64,000 nucleotides of DNA from contig NW_006920882.1 of the NCBI RefSeq assembly GCF_000417875.1, positions 530,347-594,346 on the forward strand. The letters are read 5' to 3'. Below the pieces are notes generated by a model. That model searched no databases. It saw only the letters and a program-made list of their open reading frames with translations, and had not been told where the DNA came from. The position numbers and the translations under genes were made by a program. The stretch is from Pseudozyma flocculosa PF-1. Lineage: Eukaryota > Basidiomycota > Ustilaginomycetes > Ustilaginales > Ustilaginaceae. Shown here piece by piece: positions 42,007-53,876 of the stretch; within the stretch, counting starts at the first letter, position 1; every line of letters begins with the position of its first letter.

Positions 42007-43722
42007 ATGGATCCTTTTGCCGATCGCAACGCGGCGGCAGCAAGCGCGTCGTCGCCCGCCACCCCGGCCACGCCGGGCACGCCCCTCGTCGGCGGCGGCT
42101 CAGAGGTGCGGCGCACGCCCTCGACCAGCTCCTCGGGCGGATCCAGCATCCTCGCCTACGCCACATCGACCGGCAGCGCCATCGGGGCGGGACGGAGACC
42201 GCTCACGCCCCTCGCACACCAAGACTTTGGCATCGCACCGCACCGAGACTACTTCACCGCCGGTGCCGGCGCTGGCGATGGCGACTACTTTGCCTCGACG
42301 CCCGGCCGCCAGTCGAGCCGTCCGGCGTCGTCGGGCGCGCCCAGCGAGTCGGGCATCTTGAGCCCGGGCCGTAGCACCAACGCCATGCACACGCCGCGCC
42401 GCTTCAACCTGCTCCAGTCGTACACGTCTAGCTCGGCGTCGTTCCGCTTCCGCTCGCAGCAGTGCTTTGAGCCCATCGTCGAGAAGCGCAGGCCGGCCTT
42501 CAGGTCGAGGCGGCTCAAGCCCGAAGAAATGGACCAGACCGACGACCTCTGGACAAAGACGCCGGCGGGCAGGAGGGCCAAGCGCAACAACTACCTCGTC
42601 CTCCTCATTGGGATAACGCTCGGCGTCCTCGCCGCCGCGGGCGTCATCGTCGAGGGCTACCTGGGCGTCCAGAAGCACAACTACTGCCTCGTCCTCGAGG
42701 ACAACTTCGACGGGCCCCTCGACACCAGCGTGTGGCAGTACGAGCAGGAGACGGGCGGCTTCGTCGCCGAAGAGTTCCAGTGGACCACGACGTCGGCCAA
42801 CAACAGCTTCACCGACGACGGCAAGCTCTACATCGTGCCCACCCTCACCTCGGACGCCCTCGGCGAGGGGGCCATCGTCGACGGCTACACGCTCAACCTG
42901 ACGAGCGCCGGCACGTGCACGGCGCGCAACCGGACCGACGACTACTGCGCTGTCGCTTCCAACTCGACGACGGGCGTCGTGCTGCCGCCCGTCCAGAGCG
43001 CCCGGCTGACGACCCAGGGCACGCGCTCCATCAAGTACGGCCGCGTCGAGGTGCGCGCGCGCATGCCCACCGGCGACTGGATCTGGCCCTCGATCTGGCT
43101 CGGCGCGCGCGACGAGGTGTACGGCGCCTGGCCAAAGTCGGGCGAGATCGACATCGCCGAGTCCAAGGGCAACGCGCCCCGCCACCGCGGCGACAATGTG
43201 GCAAACGCCCTCACCAGCCGCCTCCAGTGGGGTCCCGACAAGGACCACAACGGCTGGTGGCGCTCGACGGGCATCTCGAAGCTGTGGAACTACTACTACG
43301 ACACGCGCTACTACACCTTTGGCGTCGAGTGGGACGAGACGTCGGTGTGGACGTGGCGCGGCAGCCGGGCGCGCAAGACGTTTGAGCGCCGTTTCGACCG
43401 CGACATGTGGTCCTCGGGCCGCTTCCCCTCGTGGTCCAACAACGGCACCGCCATCACCAACCCCTGGCTCGGCGCCGCCCAGCCCAACATTGCCCCCTTT
43501 GACCAGGACTTTTACCTGGGCATCAAGGTCGCCGTCGGCGGCACCGACGGCTACTTTAGCGACGACGACAGCGCGACGCCCAACAAGCCCTGGTCCAACT
43601 CGGCGTCCAACCCGCGCTCCGACTTCTGGAACAACCGCAACGACTGGCTGCCCACCTGGCCCAAGGACGTCAAGCAGCGCGGCCTCGCCATCGACTATGT
43701 CAAGATGTGGCAGAAGTGCTAG
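42007..43722 (+). CDS. Membrane-anchored GH16 glucanase/transglycosidase, copy A
   Basis: Intronless, 571 residues. A Ser/Ala-rich cytosolic region (1-190) leads to one membrane helix (about 196-217, YLVLLIGITLGVLAAAGVIV). A lumenal or extracellular GH16 domain follows. The active-site motif is EIDIAE (380-385), with nucleophile Glu380 and acid/base Glu385. Substrate-cleft blocks are KYGRVEVRARMPTGDWIWPSIW, YYTFGVEW and the tail DYVKMWQKC. Type II topology with a GH16 domain recalls the Kre6/Skn1 proteins of beta-1,6-glucan assembly and laminarinase-like basidiomycete GH16 enzymes. Substrate and direction (hydrolysis or transfer) cannot be read from sequence. Several NxS/T sites lie in the lumenal part. 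It pairs divergently with a GT2 synthase. Confidence 0.88.
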   Translation: MDPFADRNAAAASASSPATPATPGTPLVGGGSEVRRTPSTSSSGGSSILAYATSTGSAIGAGRRPLTPLAHQDFGIAPHRDYFTAGAGAGDGDYFASTPGRQSSRPASSGAPSESGILSPGRSTNAMHTPRRFNLLQSYTSSSASFRFRSQQCFEPIVEKRRPAFRSRRLKPEEMDQTDDLWTKTPAGRRAKRNNYLVLLIGITLGVLAAAGVIVEGYLGVQKHNYCLVLEDNFDGPLDTSVWQYEQETGGFVAEEFQWTTTSANNSFTDDGKLYIVPTLTSDALGEGAIVDGYTLNLTSAGTCTARNRTDDYCAVASNSTTGVVLPPVQSARLTTQGTRSIKYGRVEVRARMPTGDWIWPSIWLGARDEVYGAWPKSGEIDIAESKGNAPRHRGDNVANALTSRLQWGPDKDHNGWWRSTGISKLWNYYYDTRYYTFGVEWDETSVWTWRGSRARKTFERRFDRDMWSSGRFPSWSNNGTAITNPWLGAAQPNIAPFDQDFYLGIKVAVGGTDGYFSDDDSATPNKPWSNSASNPRSDFWNNRNDWLPTWPKDVKQRGLAIDYVKMWQKC

Positions 43723-46700
43723 CCTCGGCTCGAGTCCGCTCCGTTTCTCACGGGTGTCTTGTCGTGTCTTGTCGATATAGAGCTTCGATCCTTCTCTTTC
43801 TCCGCCTCCTAATCACCTCGGGGTTATACAGTTAGACAGTCATGGGTACCGATATCGTCTCTCGCTCAGCGCGAGTATGCAAAATCACACGCTCTCTCAT
43901 CCATCGCCGTCGTGCCTGCAGTGCGATTTGCGCCCCTTGGAACTCACCGTCAGGAGGAGGAGGCGAGGGCCTTGCGCGTTGGAGGAGGTGAGGCCTCGCT
44001 GCATCGAGCATCGTCCAGCTTTCGTTTTGCAGGTCCGGCTGGGTCTCGAGGAAAGCAAACGTGCAGCAACCGCTTGCATCTCGTGCGCGCGGAGTGGAAA
44101 TGCCGTTCTGTGGAGACAGGGAGGGACAAGGACGAAGAGCATCGGCATGGTGACGACGAGCGAGCAAGGAGAACCAAGAGGAACCTTCTGACGGGGCGGA
44201 GAGGAGAGAAGCGGACGACTGCAGCGAACCTTGCTGCGACGGCGTCGTCGATAAGGGGCGACGGACTCCGCTGTCGCTCTTCCAAGGAGATGCCCAGGAT
44301 CTCACCTTGTTTTCCTCCAGAGGAGCGGAGCGAGCGACGGGGCGAGGACAAGAACCTGGATCGACGCGGCCGACAGGAGAATCGGCCTGAACGGGTCGAG
44401 ATCCGGCCTGGTTGTTTCCGCTGCCTGTCGCTCTCGAGACGAGATGATCGACGGATGGCAGCCGGGCGCGCCACAAGTCTCGACGTAGCGGTAACGCCTC
44501 TTCGTCGTCGTCGGCGGCCAGGAGGTGCATCGGCGACGTCGTCGACGCGAGGAGACGGCAAGCAAGGCCATCATCGTGCGTGCCTCCACTGCGTGGACAG
44601 CGAGGAACAAATCTGGTGCCATCCTGTTTGTGGCGGAGCTGTGGCACCGCCGCTCGCTCCGCCCAGGGTTGACGGTCCGCGGGCTGAGTTGGCCTATGCA
44701 TCCCTATCTTCTCTCCTCTTCGCTTCGAGGCCACGAAGCCAGAGCGGAGCGTTGTGGCGCCGTCGATAGGATTTCTCCTCGACGGTCCGCTGACGATGTC
44801 GGGATCGACGAGGCATAGTCTGGCTCCTTGGCCCCGCCTCCTTGTCAGGAGCGGTCCGAGTACTGTCGGCGATTGTCATGGCGCTAACGATGACGCAGGA
44901 CGATGATCGCTCGTCATCCCTCTCCTCGAATAGGCGAGCGGGGCATGTTCGCAAGCGATGTCGATCCCTCTGACCTTTTCCCACCGGTCGCCGCACGAAA
45001 GAGCACCTTGCCGAGTTGATCGACAAGCCGCATGTCGTCTGGGTTGCCGCTGCAGCCTTTCTCTGCCCTCGAGACCACACGACGGCGCGCTCGAGAGGCG
45101 TACCTGGTCGACTTGGTGTGAGCGGTAGAGGTGCGCATGGCGACGAGGCACGCGTGCGGGCCCTCGTTTGTCGGCCGATAGGCAGGGAGCCTGCCCTATT
45201 TGTGCGCTGGTGCCACCGTGGCTGCATGGCTTGAGGGCCCTTGCTGCCGTGCCTACCTCCCTGCCTGCCTGCCCGGCGGGACGGCAAAGCGTGAGAGAGT
45301 CGAACCCTGCGCGCTGTGCTGTTGGCGCCATGACAGGAGGGGAAGGTGGTGAACGGGGAGGTGCGTACATACAGGACCAAAGTGATGGCAGGCGGGCAGA
45401 CGGTGCAGGCGTTTGGTTTATTGCTGGCTGAGCTGACCCGCCAAACTATGCGGTCTCGGAGCGTGCAAGCGGGGCGGACGGGCGGCGGGCGACTCAGGGC
45501 GGGGCGGGGCGACGCTGCTGAATCTGGTCTGGACTGGGCTAGAATCCAGGCTGGGCTGGGTTGGGTTGAGCTGGGCGTGAGTACCGTGACGAGCCCTGCG
45601 GAGTCCTGAATGTGATACGTATGGGGCTGGGCGGCGGCGGCGGTGGTGTGGGTGGTGGTGGTGGTGGTGAAAGGGAAGGGGGAAAGAGGAGACGGCGTTC
45701 CTGGCGCCTCCGAGACCTGCATGGGCCCGGGTTGGCCGCCCGGTGGACGCGGGCAGCACAGCACAGCACAGCGGCCGGTGCGCAGCAAGGGCCTCCCGGA
45801 CGATCCCGTCTGTGCAGGTCGGGTACGGAAGGCCCGGCCTGGCCTCGGGCGTGGGGCTTTGAGAGGGAAGCCTGCCGACCAAGCACGCACCCACGCACGC
45901 ACGCACGGGGCAGCGCGGCCGCAGGCGGGGTCCAACTGGGCAGCCAGGAAATCGGAACGCCGCCGGCCTGCCTGCCTAGCCTTTTGACTCGGGCTGGTCT
46001 TTTTCAGACGCCGTCGCGTCGGCCCGCACTTCTGGGTGGCGCGCTGCTGCCAAAAATCCGGGTGGGCCACCACCACCACCACCGGCACCACTTTGCTTCC
46101 CGCGCCATGGTTCCCTCGTTTCCTTGTTCCTCTTCTCCCGCAAACGCCATCGTACCATGCGACTAATCACTAGGCACAGTATACTGTATTACGTGAACGT
46201 GGATCATCAGAGGAAGCGTTCCCGGCACGCAATCGTCCGTCGCCAAGCTTCGAAACCGACCGTCGGAGACGGGATCCCAGGCCGGTCTTCTTCACCTGCC
46301 TGGCCCGCCTCCTGCCACGGCTTCACCCGACGGCACCGCTCGCCGTTGATATCGATATCGATCCCGATGCAGACGTCGTATTTGCTGCTTCGGCTCGATC
46401 TTCGGGCCGTCGTGTCTCATCGATGTGAACGTCCATCGCGCGCAGCTACCTACAACCGCACGGCATCGTTGATCCGTGCCGTCCGTGTATCGATCCGCAT
46501 TCGCCAGCAGATCGGGAACGCGGTCGACCTCGGCTGCTTCTCTGGCAAGAGAGAAGCGCTGGTGCTGAGGGCGAAACGCCGATGCCGAGCCGCACAGCCG
46601 CTTTGTAGATGGCAAGATGCCATGGCAGAAAAGTCCCCTTTCAAAAAGACCCGTGACCTTCTAATCCTAGAGCGAGAGTCGGAGCGGATGGATACTGTGC

Positions 46701-46888
46701 TAGAGAGAACGATACGACGGTAGCGAGTGAGTGTGGGTGGGGGCGCGACGCCCGTAAAAAGAGGAGAAAGAGTGTGGAAAGAGATGGAGATGGAGCGCGG
46801 TCGAGACTAGTAATACAGGTTGCCGAGGCAAGCAAGAAGGCATAGGGAGGGAGAGAGAGAGCGAGGAATGTCGAGGGCGCCGTATTGC
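43723..46888. other. Spacer between the two GT2-GH16 modules
   Basis: 3.2 kb between convergent genes, the longest gene-free stretch of the window. Frames of about 300 codons are open on both strands at 43832-44769. They are Arg/Ser/Pro-rich, overlap each other and show no motif. A GGTGGT-rich tract lies near 45640-45670 and a GCAC repeat near 45888-45905. No gene is supported. Confidence 0.5.
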
Positions 46889-49800
46889 CTAGAACTCGAA
46901 GCGTACGAGCCAGGGGTTGAGGACAAAGGGGTAGACGAGGTGTGCCACGACAAACGCAATGGCCGGCGCGTAGATGGCCGGCTCGAGGATGCGCCACTCG
47001 AGCGGGATGAGGTCGGAGCCCATGACGACCATGGCGGCGGCAAAGAGGACCATGAAGGCGATGCAGTGGCCGAAGCGCTTGAAGATGGCGGGGATCTCCT
47101 TCCAGAAGTTGGACTCCTCGACGTCCTTGACGGTGGCCGACCAGGTCATGTTGTACTCGAACGGGTGCGCCAGCAGCGCCAGCATGACGTGGTAGCCCAG
47201 CCCGCCGAAAAAGACGCAGAGCATCGGCGTCCACTTGACCGTCTGCACCAGCGCGTGCACGAACGTCGCCCGCGAGGCGCGCGCCCGGAAGACGAGCTGG
47301 GCAAACGTGCCAAAGATGGAAAAGACAAACACGACCGTGAACCAGATCTGCAGCGGCGGCAGCGGGATCGGGTCCATGAGCGGCCAAAAGAGGCCCATGG
47401 CAAAGTACATGGCCACCGTCATCGGAGTGCCGACGGCAATGGCCCAGTACGAGAAAATGTACGAGCAGGCGTTGAACTTGTACGTCGTCGAGCAGTCCGA
47501 CCAGAGGAACTTTTTGAAGAGGGGCGACAGCGGGCCCCGGGTGGGCCACTTGCGCAGCGGGTTGAGGACGAGCTCCGAGCAGCCGTAGGCGTACTTTTGC
47601 CACCGGTTCAGCTCGTCGTCGGCCGTGAGCGACACGCCCTCGAGGAACTGGTTGTTGCTGTAGGTCGCCCAGCGGACCACGTAGCCCTTCATCAGCAGGC
47701 GGAGCGCCTGTCGCAGTGGTGAGGTGGGGGAAGAGAGGAGCAGGGATCGCGCTCCGGTCAGCTCGGCAGTTCATGGGGGCGAGGAGCGCGCGCGGAGGAA
47801 GGACGGCACGCCGCGACCGAACTCACCATGTCAAAATCCTCGGACACGTGCGCCGACGACCAGACGCAGCGCTCGCCGTCGTCGTCGGTGAAGATGACCT
47901 GCTGGGCGGCGCGCCACCGCAGAAAGGCGTTGTGGCCGACAAAGGGCGCCACGCCGCCGTTGGCCACCGACCACGAGATGGCGAGGTTGACGACCTCGGT
48001 GAAGTAGCCAATCATCTTCTCGAAGAAGTGGTTGGCCACGTACATGACGCCGCTCGAGTGCTGCAGGACGCCGACCTCGGGCGACTGCTCGAGCTCCGAC
48101 GCGGCGTCGAGGAAGCAGTCGGCGGGCACGCGTGTGTCCGAGTCGATGAGGAGGATGTAGTCGCCGATGCGGATGTCTCCGGCCGCCCACGCCTTGCCCT
48201 CGCTCTCGTCGATGGCCTGCTGCATGGCGGTGGCGTAGAGGGCCTTTTCGTCCTCGTCGTACCACTCGCCGCCGCTCAGCATCGTCGCCTCGGGCCGCTT
48301 GTCGTCCATGATCTCCTCGATGCGCATCGAGAGGTTGCAGGTGAAGTTGAGGTTGCTCGCCTTCTTGAAGCGGCCCTTGCGCAGGTAGCCCTTGTCGCCG
48401 TGGCGCGGGCGCGCCACCCAGCCGACCATGTTGCGCTCGTAGTAGTCGCGGCGGACCTCCTGCTCCTCGGGCGACAGCAGCTGCATGCCGTCCTCGGATA
48501 CGAGGATGTTGGCGGTGCCGCCCTGGAGCTCGTAGACGGCCACGGCCTTCTTGACGCTCTCGATCGTCGGCGCTAGCACCGAGTCGAGGCCCTCCTTGTA
48601 GACGGGCATCTGGACGGTGAAGTGCGGGAGCTTGCTGCCGGCGGGCAGGCGCGGGCTGCGCTTGCCGCTGTAGTAGAGGCTGTTGCGGTTGAGCTGGGCG
48701 ATGGGCATAAAGACCTGGGCGACGATGCCGACGATGTTGTCGCAGAGGAACTGGCAGATGAGCATCTGCGCCGGGATGACGGCCAGCACGGCGAGGCGCA
48801 GGTAGGAGCCGTCGAGCAGGCACATGGTAATGACCCTGCGCGCCAGCAGGCCGGCAAGGAGGATGTTGAGGCCGACGCCGATGCCCGTGTAGAGCGGGCC
48901 GTAGAGGTTGACGGTGCGTCCGCGCTGCAGCGAGCCGACGGCAGGCTGTCCGCCCTCCTCGTCAGGCACATCGCCACCTGCCTCCGCCGCCGCCGCCGCC
49001 GCCACCGTCGGGTCGCCGCCCAGCTTCTCGTTGATCATCGGCGAAGGCTCGAGGCCGGCGATGGCAGCGGTGCTGTCGGTGGGCCCGAGCAGCGCCGGCT
49101 TCTCGCTACCGACGAGGGATGTGGCGCTCTGGAGGCGCTGCGAGGTTGCGGGGCCGCTGGGAGAGAAGAACTTGCGGAACGGCCGCGTCAGCGCCGCTGC
49201 CGGGTGCGAGGGCGGCGTAAAGGGCGTCGAGGGGCCGCTGCTGGGCGTGGAGCCGTGGCCGACGGCGCTCGACCTGGCGCTGTGGACGGCGCTCGAGGGC
49301 GTCGAGGCGAGCGTCGAGTAGGGGCTGTTGCTCGCCTTTGCGCGCCTCCAGATGTACTTGATCATCTTCTTTTCGAGGACGCGGCCGGCCTCGACCATGT
49401 CCTGCACCGTGTCGGCCCAGACGACGAGGCAGCCCTGGGTGCGGACAAAGCAGGCGCCCTGCGCCTTGCGCGCCTTGCCGAGCCCCTCGGTGGTCTCGAC
49501 GACCTGGACAAAGTCCTCGTCGGTGAGGATGACCTCGGTGGTGCCCGGCTCGAGGCCGGCGCAGATGCTCGCGGCGACGCTCGAGGTGAGCGTGAAGGCG
49601 GCCTCGGGATTGAGGAGGTGGAGCGCCGTGACCCAGCTGAGGAGGCGGTCGTCGTTGGGCGGGTAGTAGGTGTACTTGTTGCGCCCGAGGCGGCAGGCGA
49701 CGCCGTTGACGACAAAGGGGGCCGCGGTGACGAGGCGCTCCTTTTTCAGCTGACGAAACATCTCCTCGACAATGAGCTTGTAGGCCTCGACCTTTGGGAT

Positions 49801-50046
49801 CCAGCTCCTCGACGAGAGCGGCGAGGGGTTGTCTGCCGACGAAGAATTGCGCTGCGAGTGGGACCCGCTGGCCACCGAGCCCGCCTCGGACCCGTACGAG
49901 GGGGTGCTTGGCCCGGAGGGTGCCTGGCGCTCGAAGCGCGAGAGGGGCGAGAGGTGCGAGTTGGCGCCATACTGGGCCGGGTCGAAGCGGAGGGGCGCCG
50001 AGACGGGCTGCGCCGGGATGGCGCGGATCTCGGCGTCGGACTGCAT
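46889..50046 (-). CDS. CelA-like family 2 glycosyltransferase (membrane polysaccharide synthase), copy B
   Basis: Two exons, 50046-47827 and 47707-46889, give 1,012 residues. The 119-nt intron lies after SEDFDM, exactly as in copy A, and the second exon is 819 bases in both. The start MQSDAE is the first ATG; upstream codons open only from a non-ATG. Core motifs are VQMPVYKEGLDSVL, ILVSEDGMQLL, LLIDSDTRVPAD, SEDFDM (735-740) and DELNRWQKYAYGCSE. The N-terminal region is longer and Ser/Pro-rich, and both copies share a soluble domain of about 200 residues before the first helix (for example EAYKLIVEEMF, LEPGTTEVIL). The function is expected to resemble copy A. Differences in the N-terminus suggest the copies are not redundant. 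Confidence 0.82.
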
Positions 50047-52549
50047 CGTGCGTCGACGAGGAGAGGACGAGGTGAAGGAGCTGCGAAGGGCGTCGTCGAG
50101 AGAAGGACGGACGGGATGAGGTGGGGGGGAGGAGGAGAAGGGAGGGGCGGGATGATGGTGCTCGCCACAACGATAGGCCCTTTTTGTTGGTCGCCGGGGC
50201 GAGGAAGGGGGGATCGTCGGCGAGGCGGAGCGGTCGGGTTGCGAGACAGAGGCAGAGGCGGAGGAAATGCGGAACGTCGTCGCTGTGCAAGGCGGTGTTG
50301 TCAATGTCAGGCCGGGCCCGGCTCGAAGAGCTTACAGAAAGGGCCAGCCAGAGGACGGGCGGTGGCATTTGCGAGGGTGGTCCAAGGGCGGCGGACGATT
50401 TCATCATCAGAGGCAGCGGGCAAGGGCCAAGGAGAGGGTGCACGGCTGCGGGACTTGCCACAAAAGGCGAAGGTCTAGAAACCGGGCCAGCCCGCGCCGC
50501 CGATGGAGCGAAGCCTTGACCAGGAAGCGAATGTTGTCGATCAAGGGTAGCGCGAGCGAGGGCGCGAGGAGGATATCTGCGGCGGTACCGGTAGGCGCAG
50601 CTCTGGCCGAGAAGGGCTAGGTGACAGCGGCGACCCAGGCCAGCAGCAACGTGCGTGGACAGATGGTGGATGAGATCCGCAGGCGGGCAGGCAGGAACAG
50701 AACAGGCCGGTTGCCTGCCCGGGAGACATTCCGTCGGGCGGAGTGGACCCAGGCGCGGCCATCCGCCAGGCGGGTCGAGAGGCCATGGGAGGGTGGTGGC
50801 AGGACCCAAGGAGCGCGGCAGGGGCGCACGCGGGAAGCCTTGCGGGTTGCGGCATGGACGCGGGATCGTCGTCGTGCCTGAGACGAGGGTCGGGAGCGGC
50901 CATGGCCGGATGGCCAGGCCAGGCTAGGGTCTCGCGGGGCGGGGAACGAGGCGGGGGGCAATGGCCGGCCCTCGTGGCGCTGCCTGCCTGCCGCTGCCTG
51001 CCTGGCTGCTGGTGGTGCGGGTGATTCTGGAACGCGACACGGAGGCGCGGCCTGACAGGCTGGGAGCACGCCAGCTGTCGAGGCTGGGCTGCGGCTGAGG
51101 CTGGGGCTGGGTGAACACGCCAGAGCGGGGTGGGAAGCGAAGTGCGCGCGTACTCGCGCCCCGAAACTTCGCAAACTAGGTCCAATGCCCCTCGTTTCGC
51201 CACTCGAGCCGTACGGCAACTTCGGATCGCCCTTTCGGATCACTGGAGGCCTCGTTCGCGCACCTTTTCATCGAGCGCCCCCACGATCAGCTCAAGCAAA
51301 GCTTTCCGGGGCGACCACAGATGAGTCGGCTGGCCGCTGCTTGGGCCCTGTCCGATCACAGAATGGCACCCTGTGGCCGGAGCACCGGGCCTCGTCGGTC
51401 TTGGCAAGGCAGGCGGCTACCCGCGCCGGCTCTTTTTACGACGGCCGAGCCGGTGTCGAACCACTCTGTTGCCATTGTCCAGGCGGCAAAACCTAAAGAA
51501 TGCGCATTTCACGGCGTGCCCAGCCATTGTGACCCGCTGCAGAGAAATGCAGGTCGGCGGATCCCGCGTCCGCCGCCGTTTGGCCAGAGCCTGTCTCGCC
51601 CTCTGACGCTACCAGGCTAGGCTGATTTTCCGCCCGCGCCTCTGGCTGTGTGCCCTGGATTTTTTCCTTTCTTTTCGGAGGGGCGGGCCTGCTGGCTGCG
51701 CCGGAACAGGCCGCTCGCTCCTAGACGGGACAGCTCGCTTGGCGTGCCCGTCCGGTGCCCTGCGCCACCTCGTCTCCTGTCTGCCCGCCTGCCCGCCTGC
51801 CCGCCCGCCTGCTCAGCAGCTGACGCCGCACTCCAACGACGAGCCGCCGCAGCCGCCGCCCACCAGCCCGACCGCCCGCCGACTCAGGTAGACAGAGAGA
51901 CACAAACGGGCCGCGCACGCAGCCGCAAAGGCCCCCGTTCCAGGCCTCGCCGGCTCACCGCACTGCCTACATGCTATTCCGTCGGCGCTCGTCGGGCGGA
52001 CCCTGGGCTGCCTGTTTGACGCACGCACTCCGTCGACTTGCTTGCTTGCCAGGCTTGCTTCCCGTCCCTTGCCGCCCATCTCGTCAGACCAGGCCAGGCC
52101 TGCCCTGCCGCCAAGCAGATCGATCCGCTCCTCGTCGGTGCGCTCCCTCCGGTACTCGACCCTGGCCTGCAAACACCTGGCCCGACACAATACCCAACCG
52201 CATCGCATCGTCCAGCCATCTTGACCCGGGGTTCCGCGTCGACCAGCATGCCTTGGCATCACCGACCGCCCTGGCAAGGCGCTTGCCTGCCCACCTACAA
52301 AGAGCAGCGATCCGCCGTCGCCGTTGCCTTCGCCGTCGCCGTCACCGCTCTCTGCCCCTGCCTCGCCATCGCCTCCTCCCCTTAAGTAGCCAGCAACCTC
52401 GTCGCCAGACCTCTGACCTCGTGCAACACGCGCTGTCCTCGAATCTCACCACCCTCCAACGGCAGCAGCAGCAGCACCACCACCACCACCGCTCGCACCC
52501 TCGGCCATCCGCTCCGCATCGCGGCCCACCGCCCCGCCCTCACCTCGCC
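50047..52549. other. Divergent intergenic region, module copy B
   Basis: 2.5 kb, within 25 bases of the length of the same spacer in copy A (2,525 against 2,503). It contains CCCGCCTG repeats near 51780-51812 and a pyrimidine-rich tract just before GH16 copy B. No gene is supported. Confidence 0.5.
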
Positions 52550-53876
52550 ATGGGCCTCTTCTCGAGACAAGCAAAGCAGGCGCAAGAGGAGCCGCGCGCC
52601 CTCTCCGCTCTCCAGCTCCAGACGCTCCAGTACAGCAGCAGCGTCGCTGCTGCCGAGCCAAAGGCGCCGCGGTCGACCAAGCGCGTTGGCAGCGACGACG
52701 ACGACCAACGCCGCGCCAAGCCGCTCAACGACCGCCTCTCGTACTGGCTATTTGTCGGCCCCGTCTTCCTCGGCATCGCGGCCGCCGCCGCCATCATCGC
52801 GCTCGGCGCCATCAAGACGCTGCCCAAGGACAAGTTCTGCCTCGTCCTCCACGAGGACTTCTCCTCGGGCACCCTCGACCCGGCCATCTGGCAGCGCCAG
52901 GTCGAGACGGGCGGCTGGGGCAACAAGGAGTTTGAGTGGACCACCGACAGCACCAACAACTCGTACATCCAGGACGGCATGCTGCACATCGTCCCCACCC
53001 TCACCTCGGACCAGCTGGGCGAGGCGGCCATCATGGACGGCTACACGCTCAACCTCACCCACAACGGCTGCACCGCCTCGAACCAGTCCGACGCCTTCTG
53101 CGCCGTCAAGTCCAACGCCACCACGGGCACCATCCTGCCGCCCATCCAGAGCGCGCGCCTCAGCACCAACATCAGCACGGCCATCAAGTACGGCAAGGTC
53201 GAGGTGCGCGCGCGCATGCCCACCGGCGACTGGCTCTGGCCCGCCATCTGGATGATGCCCCGCCACGACACCTACGGCGGCTGGCCCTCGAGCGGCGAGA
53301 TCGACATCATGGAGGGCAAGGGCAACCGCCCCAAGAAGCGCACCGACGAGGACTCGAACGTCATGAAGTCGACGCTCCACTGGGGGGCCCGACCCGGGCG
53401 CGTCGGCCCTCGACGGCTACGCAAAGACGTACAAGGGCCGCCGCCTCTACCGCGACTACTACGACCAGTCCTTCCACACCTTTGGCCTCGAGTGGACCGA
53501 CAAGCACATCTTCACCTACGACAACTCGCCCGTCTTTAAGAACTTTGCCATGAAGTGGGTGCAGGGCGGCTTCTGGAAGCTGGGCAACTGGCCCCTCTAC
53601 AGCGCCAACGGCACCACGCTCCTCAAGAACCCGTGGGGCTCGAGCGTCTCGGCGCCCTTTGACCAGGAGTTCTACCTCATCCTCAACGTCGCCGTCGGCG
53701 GCGCCAATGGCTACTTTGAGGACGGCAAGGACGACAACAAGCCCTGGCTCAACTCGGCATCCAACCCGGCGCGCGATTTTTGGCTCTCGCGCAACGACTG
53801 GCTGCCCACCTGGCCCAAGGACCCCGCACAGCGCGGCATGGTCGTCGACTGGGTCAAGATCTGGCAGAAGTGCTAG
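52550..53876 (+). CDS. Membrane-anchored GH16 glucanase/transglycosidase, copy B, with an apparent frameshift
   Basis: Paralogue of copy A. A shorter cytosolic part (1-64) precedes one helix (about 65-86, YWLFVGPVFLGIAAAAAII) and then the GH16 domain with EIDIME (250-255), KYGKVEVRARMPTGDWLWPAIW and the ending DWVKIWQKC. The frame is open from 52550 to the G run at 53382-53387. After it the homologous protein continues in the +1 frame to the stop at 53876. As written, translation would run on in the wrong frame and stop at 53539, about 330 residues in. Downstream sequence keeps full homology and codon use, so the lesion is either a sequencing/assembly error in a six-G run or very recent. Without it the length would be about 441. 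The neighbouring GT2 copy B is intact. Confidence 0.8.

Noticed and set aside
42100..43248. 382-codon open frame on the minus strand
   Set aside because: Antisense to GH16 copy A; composition only.
48622..50478. 618-codon open frame on the plus strand
   Set aside because: Antisense to GT2 copy B; Arg/Gly/Ala-rich and without recognisable domains.
49106..50809. 567-codon open frame on the minus strand
   Set aside because: Same strand as GT2 copy B but in a wrong frame and without motifs, while the GT2 frame is fully conserved.
51440..51500. Possible minus-strand tRNA around GGTTCGACACCGGC
   Set aside because: A TTCGA loop is present but the flanking stem does not pair, no acceptor or anticodon stem fits, and no T-run terminator follows.
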